Source of the DNA: Brassica napus
Taxonomy: Eukaryota > Streptophyta > Magnoliopsida > Brassicales > Brassicaceae
Length of the DNA stretch: 64,000 nt
Assembly: GCF_020379485.1 (NCBI RefSeq)
Contig: NW_026014884.1
Coordinates: 310,001 to 374,000 of the forward strand
Direction of reading: 5' to 3'
Positions 42,465 to 51,494 of the stretch are shown in pieces (position 1 is the first letter of the stretch; every line of letters starts with the position of its first letter). A program made the translations under genes and the position numbers. The notes under the pieces were generated by a model, which was not told the origin of the DNA, ran no database searches, and worked only from the letters and a program-made list of their open reading frames with translations.

Positions 42465-45282
42465 CATCTTAGGCAAGCATTGTAAGAATGTGTTTCCAAG
42501 AACATCTACTGTTTATGAAAATTGCTTTGATTTGATTCATACTGATGTGTGGACTGCACCTAGTTTCTCTAGAGACAATCATAAGTACTTTGTCACATTC
42601 ATTGATGAAAAATCTAAATACACCTGGTTAACACTTATTCCATCAAAAGATAGGGTGATAGATGCATTCAAGAACTTTCAAGCTTATGTGACTAACCATT
42701 ATCATGCTAAGATTAAAATTTTGAGATCAGATAATGGAGGAGAGTACACAAGCTATGCGTTCAAAAGTCATCTAGATCATCATGGAATACTTCATCAAAC
42801 AAGCTGTCCCTACACACCACAACAGAATGGTGTAGCTGAGAGGAAGAACAGGCACTTGATGGAGGTGGCTCGGTCATTGATGTTCCAAGCCAATGTACCT
42901 AAGAGATTCTGGAGTGATGCTGTATCCACTGCTTGCTATCTAATCAACCGAATGCCGACCAGGGTGTTGAAGGATCAAGCACCATTTGAGGTACTGAACA
43001 AGCGCAAGCCATCTTTGGCATATATGAAAGTGTTTGGATGCTTGTGTTATGTGTTGGTACCAGGAGAGTTGAGGAACAAGCTAGAAGCAAGAAGCCGAAA
43101 GGCAATGTTCATTGGCTACTCAACAACTCAAAAGGGATATAAGTGTTATGATCCAGAAGCTAGAAGGGTACTAGTATCTAGAGATGTGAAGTTCATTGAA
43201 GAAAGAGGATACTATGAAGAGAAGAATCAAGAAGACTTGAGGGACCTCACATCAGATAAGGCTGGAGTCTTAAGGATTATTTTGGAAGGTCTTGGTATCA
43301 AGATGAATCAGGATCAGTCCACAAGAAATAGACAACCAGAAGAGAGCTCAAATGAACCAAGTAGAGCTGCTCAAACACCTCACCTTGATCATGAGGGGGG
43401 AAGTGAACCTGAAACTCAAGAAAATGGCCAAGAAGGAGTCGGCTTGAGTGAAGAAGGAGAAGAGTTCAACTCAGGTTCTCATCATCAAGGTGAGCAAGAC
43501 CAAGGAGATGAAGCACAAGAACCACATATACAAGATGAGCCGGTTCAAGTGCAAGAACAACCAGTATTGAGGAGAAGCACAAGGCTTAGAAAGGATCCTT
43601 CCTCTTGGGTAAACACGCGAGTGTACTACAATGCCCAAGCTGTGGAGCATCCTTCTCAAGCTGTGTGTTCCTTTGCTCAATACCCTGAAGAACATTGTGC
43701 ATTCATGGTTAACTTGGATGAGAACTATATTCCAAGAAGCTATGAAGAAGCAATCATGGATAAAGAATGGAAGGAATCAGTTGGAGCTGAGGCAGGAGCC
43801 ATGATCAAGAATGATACATGGTATGAGAGTGAGTTACCAAAAGGGAAGAAGGCTGTGAGTAGTAAATGGATATTCACAATCAAGTATAAGGCTGATGGAA
43901 AGGTTGAGAGGAAGAAGTCAAGGCTAGTAGCAAGAGGTTTCACTCAAACTTATGGAGAAGATTACATAGAAACCTTTGCACCAGTAGCTAAACTACATAC
44001 AATACGGATTGTATTAAGCTTGGCTGTGAATCTTGGATGGGGGTTATGGCAAATGGATGTGAAGAATGCATTCTTACAAGGTGAACTTGAGGATGAAGTA
44101 TATATGCATCCACCTCCAGGCCTAGAACACTTAGTGAAGAGAGGGAATGTGTTGAGATTGAAGAAAGCTATCTATGGGCTGAAGCAATCACCAAGAGCTT
44201 GGTACAACAAGCTGAGCACTACTCTGAATGGACGAGGCTTCAAGAAGTCTGAACTAGACCACACTCTCTTCACACTCATAACTCCCTCAGGTATGATTGC
44301 ACTTCTTGTGTATGTTGATGATATCATTATCACAGGAAGTGATAAGGAAGGTATCATAGCAACCAAGGAGTTCATTAAATCCATGTTTGAGATTAAAGAT
44401 TTGGGAGAAATGAAATACTTTCTTGGAATTGAGATATGTAGATCCAAGGAAGGTTTATTCATGTCCCAAAGGAAGTATACACTTGATCTTTTGAAAGGTG
44501 CAGGTGCTTATGGAGGTAAGACTGCAAGGATGCCTATGGAGGATGGTTACAAAGTCCCACGAGAGGGGGAGATTGAAGACAGCAAACCTTATCAGGATCC
44601 TAAACTCTATAGAACACTAGTTGGCAAATTGATTTATCTTACCATAACTAGACCTGACATTTGTTTTGCTGTCAATCAGGTGAGTCAACATATGCAAGTT
44701 CCTAAGGAGCATCATTGGCGCATGGTGAAGAGGATCTTGATGTATCTCAACGGCTCACCTGACCAAGGAATATGGATGGGTTGCAATGGAAGCACTGAAG
44801 TGGTTGGATACTGTGATGCAGATTGGGCTGGTGATAGAGCAGACAGGAGATCAACCACAGGCTATTGCACATTCATTGGAGGCAACTTGGTGACATGGAA
44901 GAGTAAGAAGCAGAAGGTGGTCTCTTGCTCAAGTGCAGAAGCTGAGTATAGAGCTATGCTGAAGCTTACCAACGAGTTGGTGTGGATCAAAGGCATCTTG
45001 AAGCACTTGGAGATTGATCAAGCCACACCAATGACAATGCATTGTGATAACCAAGCAGCCATTCACATTGCATCCAACTCGGTGTTTCATGAGAGGACCA
45101 AGCACATTGAAGTTGATTGCCACAAGGTGAGGCAAATGATCATCCTAGGAGTCATCTTGCCATGTTACACGAGGAGTGAAGATCAGTTAGCTGATGTGTT
45201 CACCAAGGCTGCAAGACAGAAGACAATGGAGTCCATTCACATCAGGTTGGGCCTCATTGATCTTGGGAAGAGAAGGAGCTGA
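42465..45282 (+). pseudogene. Element E polyprotein, part 3 (integrase core, RT, RNase H)
   Basis: Resumes at GKHCKNVF directly after the CATCT duplication; the in-frame residues before that come from the F LTR and are not part of the gene. It contains D,D,E motifs HTDVW, RSDNGGEY and AERKNRH, a linker ending RRSTRLRKDPSSW, RT YVDDIIITGSD, and RNase H CDADWAGD, SSAEAEY, HCDNQAA and HIEVDCH, then the stop at 45280-45282. No lesion is seen within this part; only the insertions of G and F inactivate E. Confidence 0.93.
43387..43403 (+). other. Candidate central polypurine tract of E
   Basis: GATCATGAGGGGGGAAG in the integrase-RT linker. Confidence 0.5.
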
Positions 45283-45288
45283 TCCTCT

Positions 45289-45414
45289 TGGCTGTGAGGT
45301 CTTTACTCTTTTTCCCTCATCAAGGTTTTGTCCCAATGGGTTTTCCTTGGTGAGGTTTTTAATGAGGAAGATCTCATAGCCATCCAAGCTTAGGCTTTTA
45401 CAAAGCTAAGCTTG
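45289..45414 (+). other. 3' structured module of E
   Basis: The outer stem of 15 bp (45289-45303 with 45368-45382) has two G-U pairs and no mismatch. The 41-nt hairpin at 45315-45355 has arms CCTCATCAAGG and CCTTGGTGAGG and apical CCC-AAT-GGG. The PPT hairpin at 45385-45414 has arms CAAGCTTAG and CTAAGCTTG. GAGGGGGAG and the LTR follow. Confidence 0.8.
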
Positions 45415-45422
45415 AGGGGGAG

Positions 45423-46014
45423 TGTTGAGATGAGTTGAGACATGTGAAGTAAAGACACAAAGGAGTTGAGATCATAAGGAGAGCAAAAGGGTTAAGAGGC
45501 TGAATAAGGTGAAGGGGATGGTACGGATGGAGAGGCCGTACCAGGCCGTACAAGTGACCAGGCCGTACAAGGTGAAAGCGGTCAAGTAACTATCCAAGTA
45601 ACTTTGATGTACTGAGGAGAAGTTACACTCGGCCAAGACCTTATCCGAACGTTGAGAGGATAAGGAAGGCACGGCTTGACAGCTAGGACAGGCTGGCAAG
45701 GGCTGGAAAGGAAGAGCATCTGGTCTTGGATAAGAAAGATGCTTCAAACGTGTGGAGATATCCATTGGCCGGTTCAAATTAAAGCTTAGGCTCTCCTTTG
45801 ACTCTACATGCTTATGTATTCGAAAACCCTAAGTGTATGGACCTATATATATGTAATCTCATCCCTTAATAAAGACTAGACAGTTCTAAACAATCTCTCT
45901 CTATACTCATTTCATTATGATTCTCCATTAGTCTCTAATTTGTCTCTTAATCTCTTATTCTCTTCTATAATCCTTTCTAAACTTAGATAATCATCTATAT
46001 CCTTAAATCTCATA
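45423..46014 (+). repeat. 3' LTR of E
   Basis: 592 bp, same length as 28379-28970, about four differences. Followed by GTTGG and the rest of the D LTR. Confidence 0.92.
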
Positions 46015-46019
46015 GTTGG

Positions 46020-46323
46020 TTTCCCTTTCCAGCTGCATACAGCCTGCCAAGTCGCGGTCTTATCCTTCTCTCAACGGTCTGATCAAGTGCTGGTAACTCT
46101 CCATAGTTACCATCACCCTTTTCACAAGTAACCATCCTGAATAGTGAAGAGTATTACCCAAGACTTGTACGGCCACTCCTCATGAACGGCCTGTACGGAT
46201 TGTACTGACTAAGCCTCCTCAATCCCTTTCTTCCTAATGCTTCACCACTTCATACTCTCTCCTCACATACATTACTCAACACTTCATCTCATGATCTCAT
46301 CTCAAAGTGATCTCATCTCAACA
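46020..46323 (-). repeat. 5' LTR of D, outer part
   Basis: 304 bp completing the D 5' LTR after E. It has about eight differences from the matching part of the 3' LTR, more than the inner half. It abuts a Ty3/gypsy RT gene. Confidence 0.86.
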
Positions 46324-46328
46324 ACATG

Positions 46329-48561
46329 AAACATGTAACTCATCTAGCATATCATCTAAGCGAGGAATAGGGTGTCTGTACTTAACTGTTATGTTGTTGA
46401 TGGCTCTGCAGTCCACACACATCCTCCAGCTTCCATCTTTTTTTGGTACCAAGAGGACAGGTACAGCACAAGGACTCAAACTCTCCCTGATATGTCCCTT
46501 ATCCATTAGCTCATTGACTTGTTTCTGAAGCTCCTTGGTTTCCACAGGGTTGGTCCTGTATGCTGGACGGTTTGGTAAAGTAGCTCCTGGTACAAAATCA
46601 ATCTGGTGCTCTATTCCCCTTATAGGCGGCAGACCTATTGGATTGTCCTCTGGGAACACATCTCTATACTCCTGCAAAAGGCACTCAATCTCCTCTGGAA
46701 TCTCAGGAGCAGGGTTAGTAGTAGAGCTCAACAATTCTTTATAAACCACTAGTATCAAATTTGATTGTTCAATCACAGCAGTTTTGATATCTTTAGCAGT
46801 AGCAAAGAGGTTGAGTTTACTTACCTGGCTGGTCTCTTCAAGAAGCAAGGACTTGCTGGCGGCCTTGGACTCTCCTCTCTTCATTTTGAGATGCATCTGA
46901 TCCTGGTGTACCTCCTGAGGGGTCATTGGCGCCAGGGTAACTTGTTTCTCCTTATGGATAAAAGTGTATCTGTTGGTGAAGCCATCATGTACTGATCTCT
47001 TATCATACTGCCATGGACGACCAAGAAGGATGTGGCTAGCTTCAAGGGGTGCTACATCACAAGTGATCTCATCCTGGTACTTTCCCACTGATAGCAAGAC
47101 CTTCACTTGTTTGGTGATCTTTAATCCACCCTCATCATTGATCCATTGCAAGAGATATGGTTTAGGATGTTTAAACACTTGAAGACCCAACTTCTCCACC
47201 AACTCAGCACTTGCTACATTAGTACAGCTGCCTCCATCAATGATCAGGCTACAAACCTTTTCTTGAACCAAACATATGGTGTGGAACAAGTTTTCCCTTT
47301 GCTCATCTTCTTTGGCTTTAGGTTGAGCATTGAGAAGTCTCCTGGTGACTAGTAGCTCTCCACGGACAGGGTACTCCACGCCTTCCTCATCTGACTCTTG
47401 GCCGGCGTCCTCCTCTTCAGATATCACCTCCCCGTTGGCTAAGATAGTCATCACCTTCTTGTTGGTGCACTCATTAGCATAGTGACCAAAGCCATGACAC
47501 TTGAAACACTTAATGTTCCTGGTCTTAGTAGATGTGGCTACTCCTTTACCCTTGTCATCTCTCTTGGTCTCTACTGAAGAAGAACCGTCCTTGGACTTAT
47601 CCCCTGGCTTATCTTCCTTGGAGTAGGCCGGTTTTGAAGCAGGAGTGTATGAAGACCGGGTAGAGCTCTTCCTCTTGTTCTGCTGCTCAATCAAAATAGC
47701 CTTATGTAGCAGTTCATCCATGTCCTCATACTCTTGTAGCTCCAACCTATCTTGTATATCTCTGTTAAGACCTCCTTGGAATCTAGCCATAGTAGCTTCT
47801 ACACCTTCTTCTAAATCAGCTTTTAACATGAGTGTTTCCATCTCCTGGTGATAGTCCTCTACACTCTTAGACCCTTGAGAAAGCCTTCTCAACTTCTGGT
47901 GTAGATCTCTTCCATAGTGATTAGGAACAAATCTCTTCTTCATCACAGTTTTCATCTCAAACCAGGAAGCTACTTGAGGCTCTCCATTGCGTCTCCTGGT
48001 AGTAGCAATCTGATCCCACCAGCTAATAGCATATCCACAGAATTCAGTAGCTGCTAGTCTCACTTTTCTCTCCTCAGTGAGCTGCTGGCAATTGAAAACC
48101 AGTTCAATCTTCTTCTCCCACTCTAAGTAAGCATCAGGATCATTCTTCCCATGGAATGGAGGGATTCTAAGCTTGAGATTGCCTAGGTTATCAGTAGCTG
48201 GTCGCCTACGGTTGTAGTTTCTACCATGCTGACTAGCCTGAGATCCATCATCACTTTCATCAGTTGAATCTTCTTGATAATGTTCTCCATAAACCCCACG
48301 ACCCCCAATCTCAACTCGTGGCCCTCTTATAGGTCCAATGCGTGCTCTCTGAGCTCCAGCAGCACCCGCATCCCTCTCTTGCCCTGCATTAACACCAGGT
48401 AAGTTTTCATTAGCTTGTTGTGCAAGGTTGTAAGTATTTTGCATTCTTCTGCTTATCTCAGCCATCATAGCCTCAAATTGAACTTGGTTGAGGTTGATTT
48501 GCTGGACAGCCGGTTCTCCTGAACCCTCTGGTTGCTTTCCATCTCGTCTCTCTTCACTCAT
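46329..48561 (-). pseudogene. Ty3/gypsy Gag-Pol, truncated in RT
   Basis: The likely start is MSEERRDGKQ at 48561 (an in-frame ATG also exists at 48588). A retrotransposon gag domain (about 130-300, with NDPDAYLEWEKKIE and FVPNHYGRDLHQKLRRL) is followed by a zinc knuckle CFKCHGFGHYANEC (about 350). The protease has IDGGSCTNVAS (about 440) with DGG instead of DSG, a variant I associate with some plant gypsy elements. RT starts with RPAYRTNPVETKELQ and VPKKDGSWRMCVDCRAINNIT and ends at LDDMLDELHVSC, before the YxDD box, where D is inserted. No nonsense mutation before that. No obvious chromodomain or lineage mark remains, so I do not assign it to a clade. Confidence 0.9.
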
Positions 48562-48588
48562 TGTTCCTGAAATAGTTAGAGAAAACAC

Positions 48589-48965
48589 AAAGCCAAGAAC
48601 AAAAGTATCTCTCTCTCACTCAAGTTTTCAAATCGCCAAGTCTCAGCTCTTCCCACAAGTTCAGTTGAAAAACAAAGTTCTACACTTAAGATCTAGAACT
48701 AAACCCCAATGAATCAGAAAGAAAGTATTAAGAGATTTAGGCACCAGCTGACTTTACCACCCTGAGCTGGATTTCTCTTCAGCTAGCTGGATTACTCTTC
48801 GGCTTTTTTTTTTTTTTTTGATTTGGATCAGAGATCTCTTTTTTTTTTTTTTTTTTTGATTTGCAGGGTTGGCTCAGCTGGCTTACAACAGATAGAAAGA
48901 TAAGAGAAGTGTTTGATGGAATGAATGATCTGAGTAGTCAAAATCGCAAACCCTAACCTTCAAGT
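48589..48965 (-). other. Leader of the gypsy element with T16 and T19 tracts
   Basis: Non-coding stretch between PBS and gag. Runs of 16 and 19 T on the plus strand (48804-48819, 48839-48857) are separated by a TTTGGATCAGAGATCTC segment and each is followed by GATTTG, suggesting duplication of a T-run unit. Nothing else seen. Confidence 0.7.
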
Positions 48966-48978
48966 GGCTCTGATACCA
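48966..48978 (-). other. Primer-binding site of the gypsy element
   Basis: Complement of TGGTATCAGAGCC, matching 13 nt of initiator tRNA-Met; it then diverges (ACTTG rather than AGGTT). Confidence 0.7.
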
Positions 48979-48980
48979 CT

Positions 48981-49442
48981 TGGTGCAGCCTGGGTATGGC
49001 TTCTGCTCCTGGATCACTTGAAGGGGGAACGAAATAGGGATGTCCTTGGAGGCTACTAGCACTCTGCTGGACTATGGACGTCTCTCTGAAGCTATGTAAT
49101 GGCAACAGAGATGGTTTGCTACTCAAAGACACAAGATCACCTTGTATTGTCTAAGATGGGATTCACAGGAATTCCTTCCTTTAAGTGAGATCAATGTTCT
49201 TGAGCTGAACAGAGAAAGCTAGAGACAAGACAACAAAGTTGACTGAATAATTCTTAGATTGAAAGTTGAGAAAACAAAGCTGCCTCCCCCCATGTTCTTA
49301 AAGAAATCGACAAACAGAAACCCTAGAAGTAAACCAGGATGGTTTAATTCTAATTCTAATCCTAATCCAATTGAAATTGGTTTATTTTAAAATCCTAATT
49401 GTCTTTGGTTTAAATTAAATGAAAGCCCAATAACCAAAGCCC
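48981..49442 (-). repeat. Probable gypsy LTR region (right boundary unresolved)
   Basis: Begins two bases beyond the PBS at TGGTGCAGCC (plus strand). A purine tract ATGGGGGGAGG on the minus strand at about 49283-49293 could be the PPT, which would make the LTR about 300 bp, but no clean TG start follows it. No second copy is in the window to fix the boundary. Confidence 0.5.
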
Positions 49443-49730
49443 TTACAAAGTAATTAAATTAAACCAACAGGCTGGTTTATCTTGATCTCCTTGTCTTGAT
49501 CCAAGACCCACGATTTTGGCTATTTCCTGGAGCCTCTCCTCTTGTGCTCTCAGCGTTGATCTGGTTACTGGTCCACTCCACAAGCTGGCTAGCTCATTTA
49601 GTTCTTCTCTGCTCAAGTCTGGTTCTTCTCTGCTCAAGTCTGGTTCTTCTCTTCTCAAGTCTGGCTCTTCTTTTCTCAAGTCTGGTTCTTCTCTTCTCAA
49701 GTCTGGCTCTTCTTTTCTCAAGTCTGGCTC
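49443..49730 (-). pseudogene. C-terminal tail of a gypsy pol gene with 7-residue repeats
   Basis: The minus-strand frame ends at 49443. It has a GPVTRS motif typical of the C-terminal tail of plant Ty3/gypsy polyproteins, preceded by acidic-basic seven-residue repeats (REEPDLR/REEPDLS). Upstream it joins copia fragment J abruptly near 49730, so the rest of pol is lost. The assignment rests on the tail motif and on position next to a gypsy LTR. Confidence 0.55.
49602..49727. repeat. 21-bp tandem repeat, six units
   Basis: Six units of TTCTTCTCTGCTCAAGTCTGG and close variants, each exactly 21 bp. Two sequence variants alternate in the last four units, suggesting expansion by 42-bp steps. It keeps the gypsy tail frame open and also an overlapping frame (RARLEKR). 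Confidence 0.9.
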
Positions 49731-50474
49731 TCACAGTGGCATTGTATTGATTAGATACATATGCTTGGAAGTTCATAAAAGCTTCTAGCACCCTATCTTT
49801 AGATGGAAGCAATGTGCGCCATGTATACTTAGACTTCTCATCAATGAATGTCACAAAGTATTTATGGCTGTCTCTAGACATGCATGGAGCGGTCCACACA
49901 TCCGAGTGAACTAGATCAAAGCAATGCTCATAAGTAGTCTCAGATGTTGGGAAAACAGTCCTACAATGCTTTCCTAATATGCATGCTTCACAATTCAAGT
50001 GATTGAATGACATATTAGGGATTATCAATTCAATGGCACGAGCATGAGGATGTCCTAATCTAGCATGCCAAGTAATACTATCAATCTTCTCAGCAGTACT
50101 ACTCAAGCAAATAGAATCAAAGGGATTAGAGGTCTTAGCCAAGTTGAGGTGGTATAGCTGATTCTTGCTGTCTCCTCTGCCAATGACTCTCCCAGTCTTC
50201 AAATCTTGAAACTCCACTTCATCAGGTCTGAATACTACTTGACAATCAAGATCAATGGTAGATTTCTTCACAGATAATAGATTTGAAGTGAATTGAGGCA
50301 TGTAGAAGGCAGCCGTGTCCTTCTCAAACATTTTTAGCTTTCCCACTCCTTCTATTGGGATCATGGCACCATTAGCTATCATAACACTCCCTGTTGCAGC
50401 CTTGATCTCACTTATAAGCCTCCTATCACTGATCATATGATGACTTGCTCCAGAATCAATCACAATGGGTTTAG
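49731..50474 (-). pseudogene. Copia fragment J, protease to integrase
   Basis: Belongs to the F/I lineage. It contains protease DSGASHHM, the pre-integrase region, integrase zinc-binding WHARLGHPH to CEACILGKHC and the first catalytic motif HSDVW, then stops at SNQYNATV where the gypsy tail begins. The preceding Gag end is at 54628-55014, on the other side of A2 (TTTAG duplication). RT and RNase H are absent. Confidence 0.88.
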
Positions 50475-51476
50475 TGTTAACTTGAAGAAAGGAATGGAAG
50501 AGCTAAAGGTGTTGAGTTGAGATGGATCTTGTGCAATGATAGGGCAAGAGCTTTAGAGATTGCCTATCAAGAGTTATGAAGTGTATGAAGGTGTCTAGAA
50601 GTGATCTAATGGGTGTTCTAAGCAAGGGCAAAGTCTAGGAGAGACTTAGAAGAGTCTTGAGGAGCAAATGGGCGAGTGTGCAAAGAGAGGGCTAGGCTGT
50701 ACGGCCATGTACGGACATGTACGGACTGGTACGGCCCGAGAGATCACAACTCGCCCATTTGAGATGTTTTGAGATGGTGCAAAGTCCGGGACAAGACGTG
50801 CAAGCTTAGGGCGTGATCAGAACATGTCCGGGAGGCTTTGTGCAATCTTAGGGTGTTGGGAGAAGCATCTGGTCGTGTGGAATCATTTGGGCATCAAGAA
50901 GATGCTGTTTGGATAAGGGAAGTGGTCCCTGATTGTGATTGGCTGTAAGTAGTCCAAAGACAGGCTGGATAGAGCTGTTAAAGGAAGAGCAAGTTGGCTA
51001 TGAACCTGGACAGTTCTATGGACAGATTCAGGTGGTAATGCTGGTGCATTCATAGCCACTCTTCCCTTTATCCAATCAGGCGCCACTACACAGCTCACCA
51101 TCTCTCCTAGACTGATCCAAGCCATCCAATTCAAACCATAACATCTCCATCCTTCAAGTCTTATCCATTTACTTTAGGGTTTCATAAGTTTGTAACCTGA
51201 TTGTATAAAAAGACCCTTAAGGGGCGTTTTGTATCTCTTAAGTGAGTATGGGGGGTTCCCCCATCTCCTTCATAATTATAAAAGTGTGTTCTTGATCAGA
51301 TTCCCTTAATCTACCCCTTTCTTAGTCTCTAATCTCTTAATCTCTCAAAGTCTCTTTGTTTCTGATTCAAGTTCACACTAGTTTCATCAGACCTCTTATT
51401 CAACTAGTTCAAGACCTTATCTTTGCCTTTAATGGCTTTTCTTACACATACACAGCCAGAGCTCTCAAATCTCACA
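50475..51476 (+). repeat. 5' LTR of A2
   Basis: 1002 bp; GTACGG cluster at about 50697-50735, TATAAAAAG near 51205, and the G-run/C-run hairpin ATGGGGG/CCCCCAT near 51249-51265. Confidence 0.92.
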
Positions 51477-51494
51477 TGGTATCAGAGCCAGGTT
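51477..51494 (+). other. Primer-binding site of A2
   Basis: TGGTATCAGAGCCAGGTT after the LTR. Confidence 0.92.

Larger units (their letters stand above)
26889..46014 (+). mobile_element. Ty1/copia retrotransposon E (split by G and F, with captured pol segment)
   Basis: Inserted in the D 5' LTR, flanked by GTTGC (26884-26888) and GTTGG (46015-46019), a one-mismatch duplication. Its left end is unusual: 49 bp of E LTR, then 1441 bp of pol from another element, then a complete 592-bp LTR. G and F are inserted in its pol gene. The 592-bp LTRs at 28379 and 45423 differ at about four positions. Confidence 0.88.
6280..46323 (-). mobile_element. Ty1/copia retrotransposon D (split by nested insertions)
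   Basis: Both LTRs add up to 621 bp once the inserts are discounted: C in the 3' LTR, E in the 5' LTR. The internal region (21874-26571) is uninterrupted and encodes a 1487-aa polyprotein. The left flank is the A1 LTR (ACTAC), the right flank a Ty3/gypsy RT gene (ACATG). These are not a target duplication, so the element or locus is recombinant. The right half of the 5' LTR differs from the 3' LTR more (about 8 in 300) than the left half does (about 3 in 317). Confidence 0.82.
46324..49730 (-). mobile_element. Ty3/gypsy retrotransposon remnant
   Basis: On the minus strand the order is: end of a pol gene (49730-49443), LTR-like sequence, PBS, leader with poly(A) runs, gag-pol start (48561 or 48588) running into RT, cut at 46324 by D. 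The order means that a 3' end and a 5' end share one LTR region. No integrase or RNase H is present. Confidence 0.75.

Noticed and set aside
48804..48857. Poly(T) runs as a retroposed SINE or LINE tail
   Set aside because: They lie inside the gypsy leader between PBS and gag with no target duplication or element body attached.
49602..49727. CRISPR-like array
   Set aside because: Units are contiguous 21-bp tandem repeats without spacers in a plant genome; it is a minisatellite.
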